Under the pieces are notes generated by a model, which ran no database searches, was not told where the DNA came from, and was given only the letters and a program-made list of their open reading frames with translations. This document shows, piece by piece, positions 1 through 12,010 of a stretch of DNA of 64,000 nucleotides. The DNA comes from Puccinia triticina. Its lineage: Eukaryota > Basidiomycota > Pucciniomycetes > Pucciniales > Pucciniaceae. The position numbers and the translations under genes are program-made. The stretch lies in the NCBI RefSeq assembly GCF_026914185.1, contig NC_070564.1, positions 7,378,001 through 7,442,000 of the forward strand, written 5' to 3'. The stretch's first letter is position 1. The number at the start of each line of letters is the position of its first letter.

Positions 1-135
1 CTGGATGTTGGAAGAGAGGGAAGCTTGGTGAGATTGACCTTTTGCCAAAAAAGGCCTGGATGAAGTCATATGAGGTTGTAGATTGAAAGATGATTAAAGA
101 TTGGAGAGAGTTGCCGATCAGAATGTGCAGACGCC

Positions 136-1773
136 CTAGCTCCTGAACAATAACCGTCTCAGAGCTCCTAAGCTAACCAACAAAGCCTCTTCTGTGCGTA
201 CAGTGCGACTACCTTGGAAGGGTAGAGTGTTGAGCCAATGATCGAAAAGTAAAGGGGCGTCTGCTGCAGTTAAACGCGGTTCAAGAGTCTCGTCTGTGGC
301 GATGGTTAGCTCGAGCCCAGAGAGACCACCAAGAACGAGTAACATATGCCTAGCGTGGTAACATTGGTATGAGTTTTGGAGATAGAGATCAAAAGTATAA
401 GTTTATTTTATTTAAATGATCTAGATCAACAGGCTGACTTGAAATCTCCTATTCCATCTACGACATCATCAACATTTTTACCACGCTCGCTTGTACCGAT
501 AGTGAGATCGTATCCACCTTCGCTGGCGTAGGGGGTCTCAGTAAGTACCTTGGAGATACTACTGGCAAGCCTGATGGAATACCCCCAGTAGATCCCGGTT
601 GTTTGAGTTGGAAGACGCGGCGAGACGAGTCGGGCTGGAGATTCAGGGAGGGAGGTACAAATTGAGATGGAGGAACGGCTTAGGGGGAAGCATTCGGTTT
701 TCAACTGAGATACTCACCTAGCTTACCCTCTCCTTTTGGCATCTGAATGGTGACTCGTGTCCAATCAGGTAATGAGACGCCCTCATCACGTAGGACCTGC
801 ACCGGCTCAGCTAGGCCAACGTCAGCCCATGAGGTATTGCTGTCGTCCGCTCTCCGATGCTTCTTTTTCGGATGGTGACTACCGGCAACATAGTTGTTCA
901 CTTTATCTGCAGGTAAGATGCAACCTTCTCGCCAAGGGGTCTCGTGATCTTTTCGAAAATGATGAGGTAAATCTAGCGGTGGGAGGAGGCCAGCCAGACG
1001 CAGGTCGGGATGGATCGGGAAGAGTGATTTGCGGAGGTACCTGATCGAGAATGGTGGGATGGGGCTCAGTGGGATTCACGATTGAATCCGATAGACTGCT
1101 CGGGTAAGAGACTTACTGTGGACACTCGAGGTATTCCAATATCCGCGCGACAAAATGACTGGGCTGGAATTGGCTGTCGTCTGAATCGACAAGCTCTGGC
1201 AGGTCCTCGGCCGGAGTACGGTATTTGGCGCGGCCGTATGTTGCTGCAGATTGCTGTTGAGGCTTGGCGGTAGAAGGATCGGTTTCCCCGACAGACTCGT
1301 CAAAGATCACGATCTCATTGACGCTGAAGATCGCACATGCTCGGGCGATCTGGACTGTGAAGTGTTACTGAGAAAAAGTGACCCGGGTGTAATGCAATTC
1401 TCCGAGAGCTTACCTGGCCAACCAAGGCGGTTTTCAGTTCCCAGGTCTGAGCATTATTAACGATGCTACCCGGCAGGGCGATGCTGACGGTGTACTGGCG
1501 GCCTTTGGTTGCAGTGACATTGGCAGATGGCTTGTGAGGTTTATGGATCCTTGCGAATTCGGCTGTCGGATTCTGGGTGAATTCGGCCGTCGGATTCTGG
1601 GTAGCTCGATTGGTTGGTGGGGGAGGAAGGTGAATGGGGGCTCGTTCAGGGGCGTGTTCCTCCTGATCCGATGGATCGCTGGTTTGCGAGAGCAGCCTGG
1701 CCTTCGACTCCTGGACCAGTTCTTTCATCGCCGCCTTGCATTTCCCTGATGATTTCCGTCGTCGCTGCAGCAT
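136..1773 (-). CDS. SPOUT1: SPOUT-domain RNA methyltransferase, SPOUT1/C9orf114 family (5 exons)
   Basis: Exons read on the minus strand are 1773-1414, 1349-1117, 1040-718, 634-439 and 349-136. They join in frame with GT-AG introns to 1326 nt (441 aa plus stop). After a basic N-terminus (about residues 1-85) the sequence shows YTVSIALPGSI and NNAQTWELKTALVGQIAR, then EIVIFDE, YWGYSIRLASS, GGYDLTIGTSERG, VLGGLSGLE and NQ-like PFQGSRTVRTEEAL. This is the conserved order of the SPOUT1/C9orf114 methyltransferases, which have a trefoil-knot SAM-binding C-terminus. The family is thought to act on rRNA or other nuclear RNA; the substrate here is inferred. The start is the first ATG in frame (1773); an upstream ATG near 1870 does not splice in frame. 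RFC1 lies upstream on the same strand. All signature blocks are present, so the gene looks intact. Confidence 0.87.
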
Positions 1774-2178
1774 ACCGCGCCTGCTGAGTCAGTGAGGGCT
1801 CGGTCGGACTGAGCAGGCTGTTTTACTGACCTTCTTGGTGGTGACTGATGGACATCCTGCTTCTTGCTTGCACATCATGTCGGTCGTCCTGGGCACACAG
1901 ATACCTAGGCGGGTCAGGGTGTATGCGTCCAAAAATTAGTTTCTCGATTGCACACACAGGGGTCCCCGCGGGGCGCGTTCGGGAACCCTCCGCCCAGGAG
2001 AATGGATACCAAAGAGTCAGGACTGGTATCATACCAGTCTTTCAATCCATTTGGATACGTCACAATTTGAACATTTTCCACAATCATGGAAGTATGCAGT
2101 CACACGGAAGCAGCACAGAAGAAGAATTACAACTATAAGAAAGTTTCAAAAATATGATTATCAGGATACATGTTTAGG
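1774..2178. other. Intergenic, upstream of SPOUT1 and downstream of RFC1
   Basis: Both neighbours run on the minus strand, so this 405 bp must hold the RFC1 3' end and the SPOUT1 5' region. No separate gene, repeat or clear TATA box was seen. Confidence 0.5.
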
Positions 2179-5100
2179 CTACTTTATAGATTTTCGAGCC
2201 CGGCTAGTTTTAGGGGTCGGCTTAGAGGAGGAAGCAGCTTTTTTAATGGTCTTGGCTCCAGCTGCGGAGGCCCGTCCAGGTTTCTTAGCTTTGATCAACT
2301 TATCTTTCGTAATATCTGTTGGATCCTCATCCGACTTTTCATCATCATCTCCTTCATCATCTTCCTCATCGATCTAGGTGCACAAGTCAAAGTCATACAC
2401 GGATGTCGTTCCCAATCACATCGAGTCATGAGCAATCCAATACGGTAGCAATCAGTCATCAGTACCCCACATTGATAATCAGCCTTGCCTTTCTAAACTT
2501 GCTTACCTCAGCCAGCTCTTCCACGTCAGGAATTGCGTCAGATTTGATTTTTTTGGAAACCGCAAGCCCTATGACTTCCTTTTGGAATGGGATCGGGTGG
2601 GAAGCTTTGTTGTATCTATGGACGATAACAATATGGTTGGGTAAGTATGTATAGTGCACAACCGATAGACAAGGGCGGTTCATGGATTAAATCCACTCAC
2701 TTCCGGGTCAGCGTGGCTTTGGTTGCCGATGGAATTTGCTTCATTAGCTCTTCTGGCGATTTCCCTATGGCCATCAACTCTACCAAATTATCCCACTCCT
2801 CCTTAGTTAAAAAGTAGTCGTCCATCAGCTCAATAATTTCATCGACCGCCTCCACACCACCATCCCGTAGCGGGTCGATCAATCTTGGGTACAAGATAGG
2901 GAGATAGTTCATTAATGTCTCCCTCTTATCGCCTGAGATCTTCATTCGCATTCGACCGTGAATCTCTCCCATAACTCGATTCAGTTTGCCTTGGGTCGAA
3001 TTCTTCCCGAACCAAGACGGAAACGAAAATCCACCAAAATCGCCCGAGGTGGATGGCCCATGGCAGTAGTAAGCCGGCCTGACGACCGAAAACACTCCAT
3101 GAAGTGGCATCAGACTCCAATGTTGCTGTGGGCTGTATCATTTTTCAAATCATTATTATTATTTAGTTAGCCCGTAAATTATCAATCACGCGTTAACGCT
3201 CAATGCAACCGGCGAGAAATTGAACTCACCCATGTATCATTCGATCTACTAAATCCCCATCTGCAATCGAATCGGCAGCCAACGAGAGCAGCTCCATTTT
3301 CTTAGCGGACTTCTCCTGACCAGCGAGCGTCCTGGCTTGTCCGTAATCATGCTTCACGTAGCCATCCTAAAAGAGATGAATAACAAAAATCAGTATGAGA
3401 TTGGGTGAGAAATCTGTTATTTTAGCAGTGGCAAACCTGTACAAATAATGGCAACATGTCGTGGTCGTGAAAGTATAAATTACACTTGTCAATGAACGTC
3501 ATTGAGCTCATTTGACTCCAAGTTTGTGGAGCAAAGAGCTTGCTCATCAATGTCCAAGGTGACATGATGGCATCCTTCTCATTCTCAGAAGTTCTATGAA
3601 TGAGGCATTCATGCACCAGATGCTCAATATCGCAAAGCACAGAGCGGGGAGTACATGAGGGGTGATAGAAAAGCTCACAATAGACGCGCTTGATCAAAGT
3701 CCATCGTCTTAGAAGGACCTTGTTGACTATTGCCGATCTTCCAGGTAGATAACATATTGATGATTTGGCGGATATCTGATTGGCTGCCAGCGACGAGTTG
3801 ATCGATGGCGTTGGGTGGAATCTTCATCCCCTCCTTGAACGCAATACTCATCATCCGACTTCGAATCATGTTGACATTCGGTCTCCGGAAAACAAGCGAA
3901 AGAGCAGTCGCCTTCAACGGCTTCATCTTCGGGATTGACATGTCATTCGCAATCGCGATAATCGGGATCTGAGATTTCTTGATCAGCGCATTCAATGCGC
4001 CCACACCTCCTCGATCACCAGCTGACATTCCATCAACCTCGTCCATGATCAACACCAATTTCTCCGAGCGCTCCGTCGTTGTCTACAGGGAGGCGAGTCA
4101 CAATATTCAGCTTAACACAAAGCGTTAGGCAGTTTAATACTGACCTCCAGGAAACCGGCTATACTACTATTACCAATGATATCTCTGAAGCCACTCTCTA
4201 AGAGTTTCTTACTGCGCGTGTCACTGGCGTTCAACTCGATAACTTCGTATCCTTCGGCCTTGGCGACCAAGTGGGCAGCTGATGTCTTGCCGACACCTGG
4301 CGGGCCCGATAGTACTACACACCGGTACATTCCTATTCCATCTTTGCCCGGTTTGGTGAAATTGGAACGTCTGAACTTGGACCTAAATGAATAGTTTGTT
4401 GATTTGTTAGATATATCGCAGTTAGACAAAACCTGACAAGTGCGAGTTCAACTGACCAATCACGAAGCCAGGCTTGAATTTTGTCAATCTGTGTCTTGTT
4501 ACCGCAGAGGTCGCCCAGATTCTTTGGCGCGTATTTAACTGTCCACAATTGACCAGCGGATTTCTTTTCACTGTGAAATTCAGTACGATCCAGCTTGAAC
4601 CAATTTCGTCGACATAGGGGAGAAGCAACTATCACTCACCTTACGCTTCCCTTCGGCGAACCCAGTAATTTAGCTACTTGTTCGACCTTTTTCACTTCTT
4701 CCTCTTGCTTCTTCAACGTTTTGGCATCTACTTCACCAGAGCTATCAATTAAAAAGACGTGGCAAGTAAATGAGTCTAAGATGTGTGATGTATATGGATT
4801 TTTTAGGATCATAGTGCGCTAACGGTTTGGAGCCAATCAAATTCAGAAATTCGTCCTCAGTAATCGTTTTGATCTTGTGTTTCTTAATCATCTCTAGCTT
4901 TTTGGGACCAGCATCTGATCCAAGGACGACGAAACTGGTTTTTGAGGACGGGCTGGTAGTCACGCGACTGGAGAAAGTTATGCAAAAAAATCAACATTTT
5001 TTCTTCCGAGGATATCAGTACACGTTTTTTTTTTCGAAGAATAAACTCAAACGCACCCTCCATATCTCTTGGCCAGCGCCTGGGCATCTTCTCGAGTGAG

Positions 5101-5406
5101 GGACTCCAATTCACCCGTAAAGACGAACGTCAATCCAGCCAGACAATTTTCTGCGCCTTCGGGAATCGGCTTAGATCCTTAAAGGAATGGATCAAAATCA
5201 GATGGAGCATGTGTTATCATGGCAGGGAATCAAATGTAAGGGTGGAATGACCACTGACCTGGTGCAGATGGGCCCGCACGTTCTTTGCCGGGGAACCATC
5301 GGGGTTTGGCTGAGGCGGACGAGCTAGCTTCTGCGTCAGTCTTAACCTTCTTCGATGCAGGCGCCTTGGACGCGGCCGGCTTCTCAGTCGTGGTTCTCTT
5401 TGCCAT
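2179..5406 (-). CDS. RFC1: Replication factor C subunit 1 (clamp-loader large subunit), 12 exons
   Basis: Exons on the minus strand are 5406-5259, 5177-5057, 4967-4824, 4741-4640, 4570-4457, 4382-4145, 4082-3679, 3593-3437, 3366-3230, 3132-2701, 2615-2507 and 2373-2179. All junctions are GT-AG and in frame; the total is 2301 nt, 766 aa. Domains in order: a basic low-complexity N-terminus; a BRCT domain (about 50-140, with LAGLTFVFTGELESL and SFVVLGSDAGPKKLEM); an AAA+ ATPase with Walker A GPPGVGKT (about 235) and Walker B LVLIMDEVDG (about 300) plus GGVGALNALI; the RFC1 C-terminal domain (PWTLMSKLFAPQTW, DHDMLPLFVQ, DGDLVDRMIHG); and an acidic then basic tail. RFC1 loads PCNA onto primed DNA in the nucleus. 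It is somewhat shorter than yeast RFC1 (861 aa), mostly in the termini. No truncation or missing catalytic motif was seen. Confidence 0.95.
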
Positions 5407-5637
5407 GGGTTGTTTGGGCAAGCTGAAGTTACTGCGATGGCATCGATGAAGGTTGGTCGATAATTTCCATTCACGCCGTGGGCTCAGGCTGGGTACCACT
5501 CTGTCACGCATCTAAGGACACATGTCAACAGAAATCGCCCCCGATCCCCGAGGATGTCACAGGATCCCAGCCCATGGCTGAACAGTGAACGATGTCTCGT
5601 GGAGTAATACTATCCGATCTACATATTGCCTCAAATC
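5407..5637. promoter_or_regulatory. Shared divergent promoter region of RFC1 and the PPIL3-like gene
   Basis: The RFC1 start (5406, minus) and the cyclophilin start (5638, plus) are 231 bp apart and point away from each other, so both promoters must lie here or in the 5' exons. No unambiguous TATA box was seen. Shared regulation is inferred from the geometry only. Confidence 0.45.
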
Positions 5638-6622
5638 ATGGTACGTGCCCATCACTCGCGGAACGTCTCTCGCCAATCCTCATGCTGACCAGTTGAGCTG
5701 ACATTTGTCTCTTCTTTTCCTCGCACGTATGAAGAGTGTGACACTCCACACAAGTCTAGGCGACCTGAAGATCGAGGTTTTCGCTGAGGCGGTCCCTCGG
5801 GCTGCAGAGGCAAGTTACGTGTAAAAAGCTATCTGCATATATATGTTCTTATATCGTGTTGGTTAACACCTCACTCGCACTCATCACATGGAAATACAAT
5901 CTGCTAAAACGTTGATCCTTCCGGTACCATCATCTAGAACTTCTTGGCCCTTTGCGCCTCCGGTTATTATGATAATTGTATATGGCATCGCAACATTAAG
6001 GGTTTTATGATGTTGAGTGCAGAGCTCTTTGCTGACCCCGCTTTCGAGGGGCTAACTGTTCTTTACCTTCTGTATGCATGCATGTGTCTATAGACAAACC
6101 GGGGACCCAACCGGAACAGGGAAGGGTGGGCAATCGATTTGGGGAAGACCGTTCGCGGATGAAATCCGGTCAACTTTGAAGTTCAATCAACGCGGTATTG
6201 TGGCTATGGCGAGTAGTGGCCGAGACACAAACAAGTTGGTCAAGCATCATCCCTTTCTGGACACGGAGGCGCCTCACAGGATCCCAGGGACTTATACTCC
6301 CTTTTGATTTGCCGATTCATTCGTCTTCGAAACAAAATAGGGCACAGTTTTTCATCTTATACGCAAAGCAGCCTCACTTGGACGGACATTACACCATCAT
6401 TGGTCGCGTCATCGATGGTGCTATCAACGGCACCCTCGATCTGATGGAAAAAGTCGCGGTCAATGAGAAACACCGACCAGTTCAAGAAATCAAAATGACC
6501 GGAGTAAGGAAAATCTCTTGTCTGATGTAGTGCTATTTCAATGCGATTTTTTGACACATTATATTTGATGTTAGGTGACTATCCACGCAAATCCGATCGC
6601 TGATAAAGAAGCCGAACGGTGA
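5638..6622 (+). CDS. PPIL3: Cyclophilin-type peptidyl-prolyl isomerase, PPIL3 family (6 exons)
   Basis: Exons are 5638-5640, 5735-5809, 5938-6011, 6094-6234, 6341-6503 and 6575-6622, joining to 504 nt (167 aa). The first coding exon is only the ATG, and the N-terminus then reads [17 protein letters not shown] as in PPIL3. Blocks follow in order: [63 protein letters not shown] and [10 protein letters not shown]. The family's usual length is about 161 aa. PPIL3 proteins are small single-domain spliceosome-associated cyclophilins that isomerise X-Pro bonds; the role here is by family. Intron 2 begins GCAAGT, a GC-AG intron; the others are GT-AG. An element insertion site (TAATGATAG) lies only 110 bp downstream of the stop. 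Confidence 0.93.
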
Positions 6623-6740
6623 TGGATTTCCACACTCGTCAAATCAAACTATCTGGAAGCGGGAAACTCTCTAAATTTTCAAAATCATGCTGTTCTATCG
6701 GCGTAATCTCCGGATTGAAGAGCTTCTGCATTAATGATAG

Positions 6741-7030
6741 GGGGGGTTGAGAAATCGACTCCCACTAATTAAAAAATCAACCCCCAAACGCAATTTACGT
6801 CGCGCGGGCCGCCTCGGGACGTCTTTCCCGGGTCCTTGTGAGCGCAATTTGACCCGGGGGCCTTTTGGGAGTAGGAATTGTAATTCTGTGATCCCAAACG
6901 GGAGTTGGGATTTTAATTTTACAAAAAATCCTAGAAAATAGAGAAATATTTATATCTCCTCACTGGAGCACCCAAACGCTCCCAAACTTTTACAGCAATC
7001 TAGATACACTGTCTAGAAAATATGTTGAGA
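6741..7030 (+). repeat. Left TIR of the outer foldback-like element
   Basis: It matches the reverse complement of 40210-40502 along its whole length with scattered substitutions. It begins with seven G, counting the last TSD base, and ends at the TTTAC used as target by the adjacent solo LTR. Confidence 0.88.
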
Positions 7031-7035
7031 TTTAC

Positions 7036-8564
7036 TGTCAGCCTACGTGATGCCAAGGACAAACCCTTCTAGCTACACGTGGTGCAAGAACAAGATAAAA
7101 GAGTATAAAGCTCTAAGACAAAAGTATAAGGGATAATTCCAATGGATATATTGGTAATTATGGCGTAAAATATATGAAAAAATGGCGTAATTATATTAAT
7201 ATAATTAATATAATTAAATAAAGAGGGGCCTAATAAAATCAGGGGTGTTTAATCCCTCAAAAGAAAACACTGGGGCCTGTAAACAGGTGTGGTTTAAATC
7301 CCAGCAAGGAATGGCGAAGAATCTCAAGAGAAAGGGGTTTGAACTTACTAGTAAAAAGCCCTTAAAGTCTTGAGGTTCTTCAGGGTAGAAACTGGGCAGT
7401 TGAAAGCGCTTGAATAGGTTGATTCTGAAGGCTTGGTGGACACTGGGCAGTTTCTGGCGACAAAATGAGGCTAAAAACAACTACTAAGGGACTTACCAGG
7501 CTAGAAACAGGCTATTGAGCACGTGTTGAAGGCGGGTAAATTCAAGTAGGTATGTAAAAGCGTGAGGAAAAGTCTTTTGGGGCGGCCAGAGGGCCCTTTA
7601 AATACCCGTGGCAGCTCTCTGGGGCGCCTGGCGGAGCTACAGGGCCACTGGCCAACTTGTGGGCGCTTTTTGACCAGGCTGTTGACGCTACAAGGGCTAA
7701 TTCTTCTTTGGGAAGATGTACTAGCCTATTTGGGGCGCCTTCAGGCGGATTTCCAGCCAGGCTGATGGCGCCATAGAAGCTAGTCTTCTTTGGGAATATG
7801 TACTGGCCATTTGGGGGCGCCTACAGTTCAGGATTCCCTCATCCAGACAGATGAGCTGTTACGTGTCTCATATTTATTCAAATGGGCCACAGTGCTTCCC
7901 AATTGGTCTTTACTGTGTATGCATTAGGCATTGAATTGTTTTAATGCGTCAGGAATATTCTGTTTGCATCCATGTGACATCATTACATATGTACAGCTTA
8001 TGTAATGTGTGTAGTGTTTCACGTGGAGGGGCAGAATTGATGTCATTACTTCCCTGGTGGGCGTGCTGTAATGTACAGGTAGCCCTTTTGGGGTTTCATT
8101 AATTTTTAGAGCTCTGCGCCGTCTTCAGGCGTAGCGCGCAGCCCGCGGGTTTAGAGTTAACTCAACCTGAGTTGGGCTATCTTCTAAACTTAACATAACA
8201 CTTCAGTTTCGTGACTATTGAAGTGTTATAAGCATATGTACATATGTATACAAGCATAAAGGTTGCTCAATTGGAGGATACCTTGTAAATTCTAATTGTG
8301 TGATTACACAATGAAGCAGTGAGAATTAAGGGTACCTGTAAGTGGGGTACCCTAGGTTAATTTAGGCGTAGATTAAGAATATAAAATAATATTCAGATTT
8401 TTACTTATGTAAGAGACGGTAATAATGTCTCTTTCATAGGTAATTATTTTTATGTTTTTATTTTATGGTATTACATGTGTAAGAGTGTAATAATATCTTT
8501 TTCATATGTAATACTACTTTTTATTTTTATGTTACGGTGGCTCTGCTATAGTAGCCAGCTGACA
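7036..8564. mobile_element. Solo LTR A (TG...CA, 5 bp TSD TTTAC)
   Basis: The 1529 bp segment starts TGTCAGCCTACG and ends CCAGCTGACA. It is flanked by TTTAC (7031-7035 and 8565-8569) and interrupts the left arm of the outer element; the same junction in the right arm reads straight through. No retroviral coding sequence is present, so recombination to a solo LTR is the simplest explanation. Inside are two or three GGGGCGCCT-type subrepeats (7620-7830) and an AT-rich 3' third. No gene was seen. Confidence 0.8.
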
Positions 8565-8569
8565 TTTAC

Positions 8570-8749
8570 AGCATTAGAAACCATCAGGAAGGCCTTGTGG
8601 AACTGGGCGGATAATTTGGCGGATTTCCTACTAAGGCAAACCCCCAAAACCTTATCTAAGGTGCTCCAAATGGCCCCAAATTTTTTTTGCCACAATAATA
8701 CACTCTTTAAAACATAGGCTGAGCTTCACAGCATTAGCACACCTCAGGG
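8570..8749 (+). repeat. Subterminal repeat unit of the outer element, left arm
   Basis: One 160-190 bp unit running from AGCATTAGAAACCATCAGG to the next GCATTAGCACACCTCAGGG. Related units lie at 37293-37605 in the same orientation and at 39850-40204 inverted. Its last 8 bp, CCTCAGGG, is the hAT target site. Confidence 0.8.
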
Positions 8750-9771
8750 TAGAGATGCAAAACGGGTACCCGTTGCGGGTACCCGGCACCCGCCGGCAGG
8801 TACTCATCAGGGTGGCGGGTACCGCTGCCGCGGGTGCCAAGTACAGGTCCCGGTGCCCGTTTTTCATGTGTTTTTTTGTGGATACCCGGGTATACCGCGG
8901 GTACCTGCCGTGCACCCACCCGCCCCAGTGGAGGAGGGGAGGGAGGGTCACGGGGTGTTGGGGGATCACATATCCTCCATCCAAGTCCGAGACCGGATAC
9001 ATATCCAGACTCACCGACATCCAACCCAGCTCTTGCCCTCGATGCCTTGCCGTCCGCCCAAGAAGGCCCAAACAGCCTCCCCTCTCCCCAGTTCTGCCCC
9101 TTCAGCCACTCCAGATGATCAACAACCAAGTCAAGTCCCCCAGGATTCTGTCAAGGAGGATGAAAGTGGAAGCCAGATCACAAGGCCATTGACGAATCAA
9201 GAAGAACTAAGTAAGCCCTCCTCATGATTTGTTTAGATGTCCTATTCCACCCTGCTGACATTCCAAACATTGCAGTGCAAGCCCAAAGGATCGCCAAGAC
9301 AGCCGTGAGTTCTAGTTACGCATCTTACGACACACCTGAGCCATCACTACAGCTTGATAAGAATGGTCGCCGAATGATCACATATCCGTGTAAGACGTGT
9401 GGAACAAAAATCAATCGGCCAACAACCGACTCATCGTGCAGCAACCTCCTCAAACATGCAGCCGCTTGCATCAAGCGCCATAGTGAGGGTGGTGGAAGTT
9501 TCAGCCTTGCATCCCTTGGCATCACGGGAACTGGTGAGATTGAATTGTGTGAGGTAAGATTTCTCTCTGATTTTCCCTCACCACAGATAATGACAAGTTT
9601 GTCCCACTCCCCAATAGGTCACACAAATTTGTGCTATTTGGTGTGCGGAGTCGGCACGTCCTTTTTCTGTTTTTGAAGATCCAAGCTTGAAGACCCTCTT
9701 ACACCCAACAGTCCTCAAGAACCTACCTAACTGGCAATTGCTCTCCAAGGCGATACATCAACTATACATGG

Positions 9772-10918
9772 TGTAAGACTCAAAAGCGGTTGTGAAACCC
9801 TTTTGCTGAATGGAGAAGGGGATGATGGAGGTGCAAAACTCTGCCCTTCTATACTATCAGATAACAAGACCCACCAAGCTAAGCTTGGCAAGTTTTAATC
9901 AAGTGATAGGTCTGGTCTAGTTCCAGATGAAGTTGTTCGATGACAGGTATGTGAGATTTGAGAGGATTTGTGATGAGGGAAAGGGTGAAAGTTGACTTGA
10001 TGTTTCTGATGGGGGTTGAACACAGGTCCTTGAGGGGGTGATACAAGAAGTTGAGAAGAGTGTCTGGACTGAGAAGGGTATATGTCTTAGTCGGGAGTTG
10101 AACCAGGAACCGGGTAACTTGTGACAGGTGCGTGATATGCAACCAGTGATATGAGAGTATTAGAATATGAGAGTGAGCTCAGTGGTTATTGCAGATAAGA
10201 GGGATGATATGGTATGTTATAAAAGTGTAAGGGTGATGATAATGGCTAATGGGTGATATCTGTATAACTGGTGGGTACTGAACTGAGGGAAAAACAACTG
10301 GGGGGAAGAGAGCTCCTTATATAGACAAATGTGAGGGATTTTAGCTACAAGGGGGACCCTGGATGAGGGATTTTAGCTGGTGGGCTGCATACAAGTGGTT
10401 TCAGAAGATACTAAATACAGGCAGAAAGTGGGGTGAGGAATGAAAGATGATGTCATACTGATGCAAGGACCGCATAAACAAAGCGGGGAAATGTCAAAAA
10501 CAGGGGTATTTCATGCAAGGGGTGCATGAGTGGTGTCAGACTAATGCAAGGAGTGCATAAATGAAGCGGGGACATGTCAAATACAGAAGAAATGGGGTTG
10601 GTCCCCTGCATAAGCAGTGGAGATAAGAGGGATGGAAAAGAGTATGTGTTTGGCTGGGTCTGAGTATGTGTATACCTGGGAAAGGTGACTTGAGGGTTGT
10701 GACAGGTTGATGACTGGGGCTGGCTGTGTCCATGAGGGTCCAAGAGGGTGTAACTGCCAATCTAGCGGGGTTCCAGTGACGCTTCCAGTGGTGACTAGGG
10801 GTAAAATTGGCCGTAGAATCCATTTCTGAGGTCCATTTGGTGTTATCTCAAGGCCTAGGTTGAGTAAATATATGTATGAGGAAAAACTTTTGATTTTTTC
10901 ACTTTTCCGTCTACCACA
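9772..10918 (+). mobile_element. Solo LTR B, copy 1
   Basis: It starts TGTAAGACTC and ends GTCTACCACA. It interrupts hAT exon 3: the reading frame resumes after it as VQENLRSELK. The 1147 bp are clearly related to copies at 11075-12010 and, inverted, at 37718-39215. The flanking 4 bp do not match (ATGG against ACCG), so the TSD is lost or the target was altered. It has no coding sequence. Confidence 0.75.
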
Positions 10919-11074
10919 ACCGCCGTTCAAGAAAACTTGAGATCGGAACTGAAGGTTAATCATCCCTGATCTCTCATATTGATTCATTCTTTTTTGCTAA
11001 CCTTACTTTTATTTTTATTACTGTCTTTGTACTCTTCAGAGTCATACTGGAGCGCTCTATCTTGGAGTGGACGC

Positions 11075-12010
11075 TGTAAGACTCAAAAGTGGTAATGAAA
11101 CCCTTTTGCTGAATGGTGAAGGGTATGATGGAGTTGCAAGCTCTGCCCTTCTGTTATCAGTCAACAAGACCCACCAAGCTCAGCTTGGCAAGTTTTATTA
11201 AGTGATAGGTCTGGTCTGTTCCAGATGAAATCTGTTTGACTGGCAACGTGTAAGTGTTTTAATTGCTTTGTTATAAGGGTTGAATTGTTGTTATAAGGGT
11301 TGAGTTATTGTTATAAGGGTTTTAGGATTTGAGTGTGGATGAGTGTTGGGTGACTTGTGAGTTCTGGGTGAGGAACTGGGGAGCAGACCACTGGGGGTGG
11401 AGAGAGCTCCTTTTATAGACAAAAGTGGATCCCCAAAGGGGCTTGTGGGTTAGGGTTTCAGCTAATCTAGACAACAGGGTGAGGGATTTTAGCTGGTGGG
11501 AGTAGATACAAATGATGTCATAACCCCTCAGGGGCGCATGTATGGTGTCAGAATATACAAAAGAACCTTCTAATGCATGCATGAGGTGACAGTAGACTGC
11601 ATGAGCTGTCATACAGGGGGAATTAGTGTATACACAAAGTCTGAGGATGCAGAAACAGTGTAAATGATGTCATACTATGTATATAAAGGGGTGTATGTAG
11701 TTAATATGTAATGAGTGTAGCCTGACAGGGAGATGTATGTTTGTATCCTGTGATGTGTATATGTGTACTACTGTGAAACTTGGGTTGAAGCAGGTGACAG
11801 CTGGGTTACTGGGGCTGGCCATGTGATAGGTGTCCATGAGGTGTAACTTCCACACTAGAGGGGGTCCAGGGGTGCTTCCAGTGGTGACTAGGGGTGAAAT
11901 TGGCCGTAGAATCCATTTCTGGGGTCCATTTGATGGTATCTTGAGGCCTATTATGAGTAATTAGGTGGCGTAGAAAAAACTTTTATTTTTCCACTTTTCC
12001 GTCTACCACA
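11075..12010 (+). mobile_element. Solo LTR B, copy 2 (TSD ACGC)
   Basis: Same family and orientation as copy 1, 936 bp, inserted about 157 bp downstream of it. It splits hAT codons encoding GVDAWQSPNG. The direct repeat ACGC (11071-11074 and 12011-12014) gives a 4 bp TSD, or 5 bp (ACGCT) if the first T is shared. Copies 1 and 2 are separate insertions and not the two LTRs of one element, because hAT sequence including an intron continues between them. Confidence 0.8.

Noticed and set aside
1848..1873. Upstream ATG (MSISHHQE) as first exon of the SPOUT gene
   Set aside because: A GT-AG intron could be drawn, but it does not keep the reading frame of the conserved protein.
8734..9227. Overlapping frames in several phases near the hAT left end
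   Set aside because: Produced by the GGGTACCC-rich subterminal repeats; only the exon starting at 9042 fits the transposase.
9772..12010. Copies B1 and B2 as the two LTRs of one retrotransposon
   Set aside because: The sequence between them is continuous hAT gene with an intron and carries no gag or pol. They are two separate insertions.
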